A stretch of 8,872 nucleotides of DNA from Chloroflexota bacterium (GCA_030610225.1 JAUWSD010000036.1:1-8872); one strand, 5' to 3'. Positions 1-7,402 are shown, counted from the stretch's first letter. Notes: generated by a model not told the origin, from the sequence alone. Made by a program: numbers and translations.

Positions 1-67
1 AAAATTATATCCATCGTCAATTCCAGAATTGAAAGCGCGTGTCTAAATATATTATTCAGGGTTAAGT

Positions 68-95
68 TTGATTATATAGACTTGTTTTATATATT
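68..95 (+). promoter_or_regulatory. candidate promoter of fabF
   Basis: A TTGATT box (68-73) and a TATATT box (90-95) are separated by 16 bases, resembling a sigma-70-type promoter. Transcription would begin near base 102, giving a very short leader before the fabF ribosome binding site. The region is AT-rich, so chance matches are easy and the call is tentative. The -10 box lies inside the palindrome at 88-106. Confidence 0.35.
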
Positions 96-106
96 CTGAA
101 TATATA
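88..106. promoter_or_regulatory. 19-bp palindrome, candidate operator before fabF
   Basis: Two perfect 9-bp arms (TATATATTC and GAATATATA) flank a single central T. The palindrome ends one base before the GGAGG ribosome binding site (108-112) and covers the candidate -10 box. An odd-length, nearly abutting palindrome of this kind fits the binding site of a dimeric repressor. Fatty-acid genes in many bacteria are controlled by such regulators, but this sequence does not clearly match the FapR, FabT or FadR consensus sites as I know them. It could also be an AT-rich coincidence. Confidence 0.35.
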
Positions 107-119
107 TGGAGGCGCTGCT

Positions 120-1352
120 ATGGAAAAAGTCGTGATCACAGGAATGGGGGGGATTTGTTCTCTTGGGAAATCTATCCCTGAGATCTGGGATAATATGATA
201 AATGGGGTTTCAGGTACTGGTGAGATCACATTATTTGATTCTACTGATCTCCTGGTTAAGATCGCTTGTGAAGTAAAGGATTTTAATCCTGCTGAATATA
301 TTTCAGCACGGGATGCGCGCAGACGAGATCGCTACCAGATATTCGCTGCTATTGCAGTTCAGGAAGCTTTATCACAGTCGGGGATAGATGAAAAGTCAGT
401 CGACCCGGAACGTGTTGGGGTGGTGATCTCTTCCAGTATTGGGGGTATTAAATCCCTTGAGGAAAACATCCTTGAAATAGAAAGACGCGGTCCTCGCAAG
501 GTAAACCCTTTCGCAATTCCGATGCTAATGTCGAATGGTGCCGCTGGACAAACAGGTATAGATCACCAATTCAAAGGGCCTGCTCTTTCAGTTGCTTCAG
601 CATGTGCATCTGCCCAGGATGGGATCGGAACTGCTAAGATGATGCTTCAATCCGGAATGGTTGATGTTGTAATCGCTGGTGGTGCAGAAGCACCAATTAC
701 CAAGATAAGTGTAAGCGCATTTGACAGAATAGGGGCTACTTCGCGATCTGAACTAGGTGAACCATCTCCGCGACCTTTTGATTTGAACAGAAACGGGCTT
801 GTAGTGGGTGAAGGTGCTGGAATATTAATACTTGAAATCGAGAGTCATGCAAAAGCTCGAGGAGCTGAAATAATTGCAGAGTTAGCTGGATATAGTGCAA
901 CAGTTGATGCTTTTCACATTACCGCTCCATCTGAAGATGGAAGTGGAGGATCAAGAGCAGTAGACCTGGCATTGAAAAATGGGGAGAGCTCACATCAGGA
1001 TATTGGATATATTAATGCTCATGGAACCGGGACCCAACTGAATGATATTTCTGAGACCAAAGCCATTAAAAAGAGCTTTGGCTCTCATGCCTATGATCTG
1101 TTTGTTTCGTCTACCAAATCAATGACAGGGCATATGATGGGAGCTACTGGCGCGCTTGAAACGATCATCTGCGCAAAGGTGATCCAGGAAGGCGTGATAC
1201 CTCCCACTATAAATTATGAAACACCGGACCCGGGTTGCGACCTGAATTATGTGCGAAACGAAGCAATTGAAAAAGAAGTTTCTGCGGCAATAAGTGATGC
1301 TTTTGGTTTTGGTGGACATAACTCAGTCCTTTTAGTAAAAAAGTACAATTAA
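120..1352 (+). CDS. fabF: 3-oxoacyl-ACP synthase II (FabF/KAS II)
   Basis: This cytoplasmic condensing enzyme of type II fatty-acid synthesis joins malonyl-ACP to a growing acyl-ACP with release of CO2. The 410-residue protein has the family's usual length (about 410-415). The thiolase-fold catalytic triad is complete: nucleophile Cys162 in the SVASACASAQ segment, His301 in NAHGTGT, and His338 in KSMTGHMMGATGA, with the conserved Lys333 just before it. The GFGGHN motif near the C-terminus is also present. The ATG start at 120 has a strong GGAGG ribosome binding site at 108-112 with 7-base spacing. The gene lies 129 bases upstream of rnc on the same strand, a common neighbourhood in Gram-positive-type genomes, where fab or acpP genes precede rnc and smc. 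A palindrome overlapping the likely promoter suggests control separate from rnc. Close relatives such as FabB or polyketide ketosynthases are less likely given length and context. Confidence 0.96.
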   Translation: MEKVVITGMGGICSLGKSIPEIWDNMINGVSGTGEITLFDSTDLLVKIACEVKDFNPAEYISARDARRRDRYQIFAAIAVQEALSQSGIDEKSVDPERVGVVISSSIGGIKSLEENILEIERRGPRKVNPFAIPMLMSNGAAGQTGIDHQFKGPALSVASACASAQDGIGTAKMMLQSGMVDVVIAGGAEAPITKISVSAFDRIGATSRSELGEPSPRPFDLNRNGLVVGEGAGILILEIESHAKARGAEIIAELAGYSATVDAFHITAPSEDGSGGSRAVDLALKNGESSHQDIGYINAHGTGTQLNDISETKAIKKSFGSHAYDLFVSSTKSMTGHMMGATGALETIICAKVIQEGVIPPTINYETPDPGCDLNYVRNEAIEKEVSAAISDAFGFGGHNSVLLVKKYN

Positions 1353-1386
1353 ACTCCTGAAATCTTCTTTAATATACAGTTAGCGG

Positions 1387-1392
1387 TATAAT
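1387..1392 (+). promoter_or_regulatory. candidate -10 box of an rnc-smc promoter
   Basis: A perfect TATAAT lies 95 bases before the rnc start. The expected -35 region (about 1364-1370, TTCTTT-like) is a poor match. Transcription from here would start near 1399, so the leader would consist almost entirely of the hairpin at 1410-1467 followed by the ribosome binding site. There is no terminator-like hairpin with a T-run after fabF, so read-through from fabF is also possible. Confidence 0.4.
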
Positions 1393-1409
1393 ATTATAAA
1401 TATTGAATA

Positions 1410-1467
1410 GAACTAGATGACCGCCAGCCACTCGACTGAAGTGGAGTGGTTGGCGCTCCTTAAGTTC
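1410..1467 (+). promoter_or_regulatory. long stem-loop in the rnc 5' leader, possible RNase III autoregulatory site
   Basis: Bases 1410-1433 pair with 1444-1467 in register without any insertion: 21 of 24 positions pair (two of them G-U), with single mismatches at 1415/1462, 1418/1459 and 1421/1456. The innermost 12 pairs are continuous and GC-rich, and the loop has 10 bases. No T-run follows, so this is not an intrinsic terminator. The stem ends one base before the ribosome binding site AAGGAGG (1468-1474). In Escherichia coli, RNase III cleaves a stem-loop in its own leader and so limits its own synthesis. The position and the roughly two-turn length of this stem fit the same arrangement. 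The fold is seen in the sequence; the regulatory role is inferred. Confidence 0.6.
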
Positions 1468-1474
1468 AAGGAGG
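1468..1474 (+). promoter_or_regulatory. ribosome binding site deciding the TTG start of rnc
   Basis: AAGGAGG is a near-perfect anti-Shine-Dalgarno match 7 bases before the TTG at 1482. It fixes this rare start codon as the translation start. It begins directly at the foot of the leader stem, so cleavage or melting of that stem could affect ribosome access. Confidence 0.8.
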
Positions 1475-1481
1475 AGTAGTA

Positions 1482-2204
1482 TTGGGTACTAAAAATGCTT
1501 ATGTGAGGGTTGAAGAACCTCGAGAATTTTCTCAAAGGATCAATTTGCCTTTTGAGAATTTTTTATTGCTATCAAGAGCTTTAACTCATAGGTCATATAT
1601 TAACGAACACCCTGAAGCCATTGAGGATAATGAACGGCTGGAGTTCCTAGGTGATGCCATCTTGGATTTTGTGGTCGGTGCGTGGTTATATAATCATTTT
1701 CCTGAAATGGCAGAAGGCCAGCTGACAAGGTTTCGGGCTGCATTAGTGAACACTGAAACACTTGGTGAGTTCGGAGAGAAAATTAACCTTGGCCAGGCCA
1801 TCATGTTGGGACGTGGAGAAGAGGAGAACGGCGGCAGGGAGCGAATGGCAATGCTTTGTGGAACCTTCGAAGCATTGATCGGCGCTTTGTACCTCGATCA
1901 GGACATCCCTGCAGTTGAAAAGTTCATGGAACAATTCCTGGAACCTGCATCCAAACTGATCCTTGAGAACCACCAGGACCAGGATCCTAAAAGTTTACTT
2001 CAGGAATGGGCTCAGGCGCAATCCTTCCAAATTCCGTTCTATCGTGTAATTAAAGAAGATGGTCCAGACCATGATAAGACTTTTACTATAGAAGTATCAA
2101 TAAATGGAAATATAATAGGAAGAGGGCAAGGCAGGAGTAAACAGGAAGCCAGCAAAAGTGCCGCAAGTGCTGCGCTGGAAAATACTCACACCTTTGAAAT
2201 ATAG
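1482..2204 (+). CDS. rnc: ribonuclease III
   Basis: This double-strand-specific endoribonuclease processes rRNA precursors and structured mRNAs as a homodimer. The 240-residue protein has the RNase III nuclease domain (about residues 15-155) with the signature NERLEFLGD, giving Glu51, Glu54 and Asp58 at the places of E. coli Glu38, Glu41 and Asp45. A double-stranded RNA-binding domain follows from the DPKSLLQEW motif at residue 168 to about 236. The second metal-site motif reads CGTFEALIGALYLD: Glu130 matches E. coli Glu117, but Gly127 stands where Asp114 is expected. The offset of 13 residues is constant between motifs, so misalignment is unlikely. The start is TTG at 1482, chosen because AAGGAGG lies 7 bases upstream and no in-frame ATG is better placed. 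The stop is 6 bases before smc, so the two are surely cotranscribed. The leader stem-loop suggests self-regulation. Confidence 0.95.
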   Translation: MGTKNAYVRVEEPREFSQRINLPFENFLLLSRALTHRSYINEHPEAIEDNERLEFLGDAILDFVVGAWLYNHFPEMAEGQLTRFRAALVNTETLGEFGEKINLGQAIMLGRGEEENGGRERMAMLCGTFEALIGALYLDQDIPAVEKFMEQFLEPASKLILENHQDQDPKSLLQEWAQAQSFQIPFYRVIKEDGPDHDKTFTIEVSINGNIIGRGQGRSKQEASKSAASAALENTHTFEI

Positions 2205-2210
2205 GAATTA

Positions 2211-5200
2211 ATGAATCAGCTATTAAAGTCACTCGAACTGAATGGGTATAAAACCTTCGCAAGTAAAACCAAAATTGAGTTTTCTGGTGATGTAACTGTA
2301 GTTGTTGGACCAAATGGCTCTGGGAAATCCAATATTGCAGATTCAATCAGGTGGGTATTAGGTGAACAATCATATAGTATTCTGAGAGGACGCAAGACTG
2401 ACGATATGATCTTCGCTGGATCAGCCACGAGACCTAGGGCGGGGATGGCGTCTGCGACCCTCACATTTGACAATAGCGATGGATGGCTCCCGATCGAGTT
2501 TTCTGAAGTTTCTATTACAAGAAGAGCATACCGTGATGGAAAGAATGAGTATCTGATCAACAACAAGCGGGTTCGGCTTGCTGATGTTGTTGAACTGATG
2601 TCAAAATCAGGATTGGCAGAGAGAACATATACTGTGATTGGGCAAGGTTTGGTTGATGATGCCCTTTCACTAAAAGCTGATGAGCGCAGGCGATTGTTTG
2701 AGGAAGCTGCAGGGATAGGTCTTTATAGAAAAAGAAAGATGCAATCGCTTCGCAGAATGGATACCACCAGGAGGAATTTGGAGCGTGTTCAGGATATTCT
2801 CGCTGAATTAAAGCCCCGGCTCAGGAGCCTGGAGCGTCAGTCACGCAAGGCGCAGGAATACGAACAGATCAGGCAGGACCTGCAGGAGATCCTGAAAGAA
2901 TGGTATGGCTATCATTGGTTCAGAAATCAGAAACTGCTTATCAATGCAAAAACATTGTCTGAAAAAACCGAAAAAGAGCTGGATGATTCCCGTGAGAAGC
3001 AGATCAAAATTGATAATGATCTGAATGAAACCAGAGAGATCGTTAACAGCTTAAGGGCACAGATCGGTTCCTGGCATCGTCAGTTATCACAAATCCATTT
3101 AAGAAGAGAGCAAACAAGCAGGAATGTGGCGGTCAGCAGTGAACGCAAAAAATCTCTTGATGAAGAAAAAGCAAGACTATTGATCGAGAAGGCAAGGCTG
3201 GATGAAGATCTTGTCTTACGCCAAACTCAATTTGAAAATGCGAAATCCCAGGCAGCGAGATCACAGGTTGAAGTTAATGAAGCAATTGAGCAGGAAAAAG
3301 ATGCCAGGGAAAAACTTGAGATCAGGCAAAATAAGAGGGTTGAAGTTGAGGAAAAGGTTCAATCATTAAGACAGGGTTTTGCATCCAAACAGGCTCAAAA
3401 GGCAGAATTCGATGCTAAGAGAAAAGAGCTTAATAAACGCCTGGCAAATTACACAGACGCGCATGAAAAGGCTCTAAATGCTGTTATTTCATCGCGGAAA
3501 GCACTTGCAGAAAGCGAACGAAAATATAAAGAATCAAGTTCAGTACATTCCAATCTTGAACTGCAGGTTTCCGGGTTCAGGAACGAATTGGAAAGGCTTC
3601 AAAAAGACGAAGAAGTTGTCAACAATGAGATTAAAGAGCAGCAGGATAAACTAAATCAACTTGAAACAGAATTATCAAAGTTGAGAGCCAGGTCACAGGT
3701 TTTGGCTGAAGCTGAAGAGAACATGCTCGGATATGCTGAGGGAGCCAGATTCCTGATGCAAGCTGCCCAGAAGGGTAAGATTAGGGGAGCTCAAGGTTTA
3801 CTGAGTAATGAGCTTACAGTTGAGCCCGAATATGAGCAGGCAATTGCGACTGCACTGGGAGATTTCCTTGATGCGGTTTTGGTTGATGATCGTGGCGATG
3901 TTGAGAACGCGCTCTCACTGCTGGAGAAAGATCCTGGTAAGGCAGCGCTGCTTTTGCTGTCAAATATTCACCCCGAAAACCCGGTTTCTTCTCCTCAGAT
4001 CGAGGGATGTTTTGGAACTGCCGCAGATCTGGTAAGCGCTCCACATAAATTCAGGCCAATCCTTGATCTTTTACTGGGAAGGGTTTTGATCGTTCGTGAC
4101 AGAAATGTGGCCCAGCAGATCATATCAAGGCAGACAGATATAAACCGTGTGGTTACATTGAACGGTGAAGTATTCCATGGCAATGGCCTTGTGCAGGTAA
4201 ACAACAAAGGCGGGGCAGTCACTCTGAGCAGGCCAAGAGAAAGAAAAGAAATCCTTGAGAAGATCGTTCAAATTGAGAAAGATATTATTAAAATTCAAGA
4301 TGATCTGAATAAGTCACAAAGCCAGAAAGCCGGCTTCCAGAAGATGATCAATGAGCAGGCTCAGAACGAGAAAAACCTCAGCAGCGAATTAGGTCGGACG
4401 CTGAAAGAGTTTAATACTGTAGTGATAGAGACTGAACAGCTGAGGAATATGGTCAATTGGCACCAGGATCAGTTGGAAGCTATTGATAATGACGCAGATG
4501 AAGCAAGAAAAGAGATCGAGACCATTGATGATTCCTATTCAAATGTTGATCAGAATTTAGGAGAGGTTGAAGAAGAGCTAAGAGTTAAAAATCTTGAATT
4601 GAAGGATTTCTACTTTGACGAACTATTAACCCAGGTGTCTCACTGGGAAACCCAGGTCAATGCGCTTAAAAGAGTTCTGGTCGATGTAGAAAATGTGTTA
4701 ATTGAGCGGAAAGAAAATCTGGATAATACCCAATCTCAGATAAATGCTAATAGATCAAACTCAGAGAATGTTGGAACACAGCTGGCCTCATTAGATGAGA
4801 ATGAGGGAGAAATGCGCGGGTCAGAAGGCGTGATCTCAGGGGAAATTGAAGAACTTTCAAAATTAATCGATGGCTCAGAAGGCCGTTTGACAGGTTTGGA
4901 AGAGCAGTTGAGAGAGCTGGAGACGAATGATTCTTTAGCACGGAGAATGTTGATCAATGTTCAGAAGGAACACTCCCAGGCCCAGATCAAATATACAAGA
5001 AAGCAGCAGCAGCTTGAAAATATGCGCCGCAGGATCGAGGATGATTTTGGATTGGTTGCATTAGATTACGAGAAATCCATTTCCGGCCCAACGCCGCTTC
5101 CGTTCAGCCAGATGGTTCAGCGCCTGGTAGAGGTCGATGAGATCGAAGTAGATCTTGAAGATGTGTTGAAGAGAAAAAGATTACAGCTTCGCAGAATGGG

Positions 5201-5813
5201 GGCGATCAATATTGAAGCTCAGCAGGAATATCTGGAAGTGAAGGAACGTATTGAATTCCTGTTGAATCAAATGGAAGACTTGAAGATCGCTGAAAAAGAC
5301 ATTATCAAGGTCATTGAGGAACTTGACTTGAAAATGGGTGAGGAGTTCAGAAAGACCTTTGATGTCGTTGCAGGTGAGTTCAAGGTGATATTTGCGCGAT
5401 TATTCAGGGGTGGTTCTGCGAACTTGATCCTGACCGATGAAGATAATTTGAATGAATCAGGTGTTGATATTGAAGCCAGGCTGCCTGGAAAAAGGATGCA
5501 GAGGCTTGCGATGCTCTCTGGTGGAGAGCGTGCGATGACTGCGGTTGCCCTGGTGTTTGCTCTTATCAAGGCATCACCAACCCCATTTTGCATCATGGAT
5601 GAGGTTGATGCTACTTTGGATGAGGCCAATGTAAGCCGGCTGCGGGATCTGATCACTGAGCTGTCTGAGAAAACTCAATTCATTCTGATCACACACAACA
5701 GAAATACTGTGCAGGTTGCTGATCTGATATATGGTATTACATTGGGGCGGGATACTACCAGCCAGATGATAAGTTTGAAACTTGAAGAAGTAGATGAGAA
5801 ATACTCATCTTAA
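2211..5813 (+). CDS. smc: chromosome segregation ATPase SMC
   Basis: This is the large ATPase of the bacterial condensin, which acts with ScpA and ScpB (not in this window) to extrude DNA loops and separate sister chromosomes. The 1200-residue protein has the full SMC plan. The N-terminal head carries Walker A GPNGSGKS (33-40), an arginine-containing LRGRK segment (58-62) and the Q-loop with Gln145. Heptad-rich coiled coil runs from about 170 to 500, the hinge lies at about 507-670, and a returning coiled coil runs from about 675 to 1010. The C-terminal head has signature LSGGE (1102-1106), Walker B ending in Asp1130-Glu1131, and a D-loop beginning at Asp1133. All ATPase motifs are intact. 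At the end of the hinge the usual double GG glycine motif is reduced to a single GG (667-668). The ATG start lies 6 bases after rnc with only AGGA overlapping the rnc stop, implying translational coupling. A hairpin terminator follows the stop by a few bases. Confidence 0.97.
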   Translation: MNQLLKSLELNGYKTFASKTKIEFSGDVTVVVGPNGSGKSNIADSIRWVLGEQSYSILRGRKTDDMIFAGSATRPRAGMASATLTFDNSDGWLPIEFSEVSITRRAYRDGKNEYLINNKRVRLADVVELMSKSGLAERTYTVIGQGLVDDALSLKADERRRLFEEAAGIGLYRKRKMQSLRRMDTTRRNLERVQDILAELKPRLRSLERQSRKAQEYEQIRQDLQEILKEWYGYHWFRNQKLLINAKTLSEKTEKELDDSREKQIKIDNDLNETREIVNSLRAQIGSWHRQLSQIHLRREQTSRNVAVSSERKKSLDEEKARLLIEKARLDEDLVLRQTQFENAKSQAARSQVEVNEAIEQEKDAREKLEIRQNKRVEVEEKVQSLRQGFASKQAQKAEFDAKRKELNKRLANYTDAHEKALNAVISSRKALAESERKYKESSSVHSNLELQVSGFRNELERLQKDEEVVNNEIKEQQDKLNQLETELSKLRARSQVLAEAEENMLGYAEGARFLMQAAQKGKIRGAQGLLSNELTVEPEYEQAIATALGDFLDAVLVDDRGDVENALSLLEKDPGKAALLLLSNIHPENPVSSPQIEGCFGTAADLVSAPHKFRPILDLLLGRVLIVRDRNVAQQIISRQTDINRVVTLNGEVFHGNGLVQVNNKGGAVTLSRPRERKEILEKIVQIEKDIIKIQDDLNKSQSQKAGFQKMINEQAQNEKNLSSELGRTLKEFNTVVIETEQLRNMVNWHQDQLEAIDNDADEARKEIETIDDSYSNVDQNLGEVEEELRVKNLELKDFYFDELLTQVSHWETQVNALKRVLVDVENVLIERKENLDNTQSQINANRSNSENVGTQLASLDENEGEMRGSEGVISGEIEELSKLIDGSEGRLTGLEEQLRELETNDSLARRMLINVQKEHSQAQIKYTRKQQQLENMRRRIEDDFGLVALDYEKSISGPTPLPFSQMVQRLVEVDEIEVDLEDVLKRKRLQLRRMGAINIEAQQEYLEVKERIEFLLNQMEDLKIAEKDIIKVIEELDLKMGEEFRKTFDVVAGEFKVIFARLFRGGSANLILTDEDNLNESGVDIEARLPGKRMQRLAMLSGGERAMTAVALVFALIKASPTPFCIMDEVDATLDEANVSRLRDLITELSEKTQFILITHNRNTVQVADLIYGITLGRDTTSQMISLKLEEVDEKYSS

Positions 5814-5816
5814 GAT

Positions 5817-5848
5817 AAAAAAAAGGACTGAATTATCAGTCCTTTTTT
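5817..5848. terminator. bidirectional intrinsic terminator between smc and the PPIase gene
   Basis: A perfect 7-bp stem GGACTGA/TCAGTCC (5825-5831 and 5836-5842) closes a 4-base loop. It is preceded by eight A (5817-5824) and followed by six T (5843-5848), so each strand reads as a hairpin plus U-tract. A/T pairing can lengthen the stem further. It lies between the stops of two convergent genes (smc stop at 5811-5813, the leftward gene's stop at 5855-5857) and can end transcription of both. Confidence 0.9.
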
Positions 5849-5854
5849 ATTTCG

Positions 5855-7048
5855 TTATTGTAAACGCATTTGGAAAGGTATTTCAGGTTTTTCCGGAATT
5901 CTTGAAACCCAGTCATCTTTATAGAAAACTTCATATTCCAGTCGGACTTCTGTAAGCCAATTCTCAAAGATACTGGTCTTCTTTGTTTCGAGATCTTCAT
6001 CTGAAAGTTCCATATCTGGATTAAATTCTTCAATATAGATAATGTCAAAACCTGCGTCAGTTTCAATCGGGCCTAAAACATCTCCAATTTCTGCATCTTT
6101 TGCAATTGAAAAAAGAGATGGTTGATTATACTCATTGATCCAACCCAGGTCACCTAATTCTAATATGTTTATATCATCCTGTTTGTATGTTAATTCTATA
6201 GCGCTCCAGGAGTGAGTTTCCTCAAAATTAAAAAGGATCTCACCAGCTAGATCAGAATCAGTAACGAGGATATGCTTTGCTGAAATTTGCTCAGCTGAAG
6301 TGTCAACATCTTTAGTGACTTCCTGGTACAACTTTTCTGCTATCAGTTGGGTCTCAATATAGTCTTTAAATTGTTCCTCACTAAAACCAAGGTCCTTATC
6401 AAAATATTCTATAGAGGCCTTATAATCGTCCAAATATTGCTGATATAGATCAACTGTTGGCACTGGTGTAACTTCAGGTTGTGCTTCCGTTGCATCCTCA
6501 GCATCTTCAGAATCCTGTGGGTCATCAGCTGCTTCATTTTCCGGATAATAATTGAAAAATGCCTGAATGCCTTCTTCAAGTTCCTGGTCACTAATGCTTA
6601 TTCCAAGTTTTTCTGCTTCGGCCTTGAGAATAATTTCATCAGCCAATCCAACGATCACGTTGTAACCAATGTACTCATAGTTATCGAGATTGTTCTGGAG
6701 TGTTAAAAGCTGTTGGTAATACATAGCCATAACATTGTCAGATCCTTCATCTGCTACTGATGCAAAGTATTGAAGATATTCGAACAGTTGATTATATAGT
6801 TCTAAATATTGGAGGCGGATGAACTTCACCCTGGATTGAAAATCCCTGGTCGAAACTTCTGTCTCATCTACCGTAAGGACAGTTTGATTTGGCTCGATCA
6901 AATATTTATCTACCGCTACAACTATTCCACCAATAATTACAAATGCGACAATCATGATCATCACAGTAGTGTTAATTCGATTCGTTCGGGCTTCACGTTC
7001 AACTCTTCCAGCTCGCCCGATTTCTTGTTTGGGTTTATTGTTTGCCAT
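5855..7048 (-). CDS. membrane-anchored SurA/parvulin-type peptidyl-prolyl isomerase
   Basis: This is probably an extracytoplasmic foldase that helps exported proteins fold, similar in plan to PrsA/SurA. The 397-residue protein starts with a basic cytoplasmic stretch (1-27) and one membrane helix (about 28-46) without a lipobox, so it should be an anchored protein with its bulk outside. A SurA-N-like helical chaperone region follows (about 55-168). A strongly acidic, Pro/Thr-ending linker spans 170-199, then more helix. The parvulin domain runs from about 255 to 345: AKHILV with His259, an LGDLGW segment, and GPIETDAGFDII. The second conserved His of parvulins (GYHII or GFHII type) is Asp335 here, so catalysis may be weak and a chaperone role more likely. 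The ATG at 7048 has AAGGA 6 bases upstream (7055-7059). The gene is last in the leftward block and sits behind a hairpin that may separate it from rpsR. Confidence 0.85.
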   Translation of the reverse strand: MANNKPKQEIGRAGRVEREARTNRINTTVMIMIVAFVIIGGIVVAVDKYLIEPNQTVLTVDETEVSTRDFQSRVKFIRLQYLELYNQLFEYLQYFASVADEGSDNVMAMYYQQLLTLQNNLDNYEYIGYNVIVGLADEIILKAEAEKLGISISDQELEEGIQAFFNYYPENEAADDPQDSEDAEDATEAQPEVTPVPTVDLYQQYLDDYKASIEYFDKDLGFSEEQFKDYIETQLIAEKLYQEVTKDVDTSAEQISAKHILVTDSDLAGEILFNFEETHSWSAIELTYKQDDINILELGDLGWINEYNQPSLFSIAKDAEIGDVLGPIETDAGFDIIYIEEFNPDMELSDEDLETKKTSIFENWLTEVRLEYEVFYKDDWVSRIPEKPEIPFQMRLQ

Positions 7049-7059
7049 AGGCTTTCCTT

Positions 7060-7096
7060 AAAAATTCAAGGTATAAAGCAAAAGCCTTATACCTTG
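7060..7096 (-). terminator. hairpin between rpsR and the PPIase gene, probable terminator of rpsF-rpsR
   Basis: CAAGGTATAA (7067-7076) and TTATACCTTG (7087-7096) form a perfect 10-bp stem. It can extend by an A/C mismatch and two G-C pairs to a 4-base loop (7080-7083). Read leftward it is followed by AA and five U (7060-7064), as in an intrinsic terminator for the ribosomal protein genes. The U-run touches the ribosome binding site of the PPIase gene (7055-7059), so partial read-through or attenuation is possible. A T-rich stretch also follows on the other strand. Confidence 0.6.
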
Positions 7097-7107
7097 GTTT
7101 GGTTTTT

Positions 7108-7368
7108 TTATCTTAGAGATTCGCCTGAGAATGGCAAGAAAGCCATATGGCGTGCTCTTTTAATTGCGATAGCAACTTTGCGCTGATGTTTTGCACATGT
7201 TCCTGTCTGTCTGCGAGGGCGAATTTTGCCTTCTCTGCTGATGTATTGGGAGAGAAGGGAAATATTCTTGTATTCAATCTTTATGCTCTTGTCTCCGCAA
7301 AACTGACAACTTCTTTTTCTTTTGTAGAACCGGCGTCCGCCAGATCTTCTTTGAGGTCTTTCACTCAT
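7108..7368 (-). CDS. rpsR: 30S ribosomal protein S18
   Basis: This small-subunit protein binds 16S rRNA in the platform together with S6. The 86-residue product contains the S18 core: an arginine/lysine-rich N-terminus, an IEYKN segment, and the hallmark GKIRPRRQTGTCAKHQR with IKRARHMAFLPF after it. Cys21 and Cys24 (CQFC) plus Cys58 and His61 (CAKH) give a plausible four-ligand zinc site, marking the cysteine-containing form of S18. The start at 7368 was chosen over the in-frame ATG at 7401 because AGGAG (7376-7380) lies 7 bases before it and the length matches the family (about 75-95 residues). The gene follows rpsF by 73 bases that contain a hairpin but no ssb. Confidence 0.96.
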   Translation of the reverse strand: MSERPQRRSGGRRFYKRKRSCQFCGDKSIKIEYKNISLLSQYISREGKIRPRRQTGTCAKHQRKVAIAIKRARHMAFLPFSGESLR

Positions 7369-7375
7369 AATATTT

Positions 7376-7380
7376 CTCCT
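7376..7380 (-). promoter_or_regulatory. ribosome binding site deciding the rpsR start
   Basis: AGGAG on the minus strand lies 7 bases before the ATG at 7366-7368. The upstream in-frame ATG (7399-7401) has only a weaker AGGA at longer spacing and would add 11 residues unlike S18, so the inner start is preferred. Confidence 0.7.
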
Positions 7381-7381
7381 G

Positions 7382-7402
7382 AATGCAGAATGACTCTGCA
7401 TT
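7382..7402 (-). other. hairpin in the rpsF-rpsR gap
   Basis: AATGCAGA (7382-7389) and TCTGCATT (7395-7402) form a perfect 8-bp stem with a 5-base loop. Read leftward it ends just before the rpsR ribosome binding site and would include the rejected upstream ATG. No U-run follows, so termination is unlikely. It may be an RNA processing or translational spacer element, or a chance fold. Confidence 0.4.

Noticed and set aside
1410..1467. Reading the rnc leader hairpin as a fabF terminator
   Set aside because: There is no T-run after the stem; it is followed at once by the rnc ribosome binding site, so a leader role fits better.
2216..2566. 116-codon open frame on the minus strand at the 5' end of smc
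   Set aside because: It mirrors the Walker A region of SMC on the other strand and has no motif of its own.
5267..5656. 129-codon open frame on the minus strand inside smc
   Set aside because: It is antisense to the conserved C-terminal head of SMC, is rich in Ser/Ile/Leu as expected for a shadow frame, and has no recognisable domain.
6809..7186. 125-codon open frame on the plus strand across the PPIase start and rpsR end
   Set aside because: It is antisense to two well-supported genes, crosses the terminator hairpin, and its sequence resembles no protein family.
7369..7401. Longer rpsR start at 7401
   Set aside because: It adds 11 residues not seen in S18, and the better ribosome binding site and spacing belong to the inner ATG at 7368.
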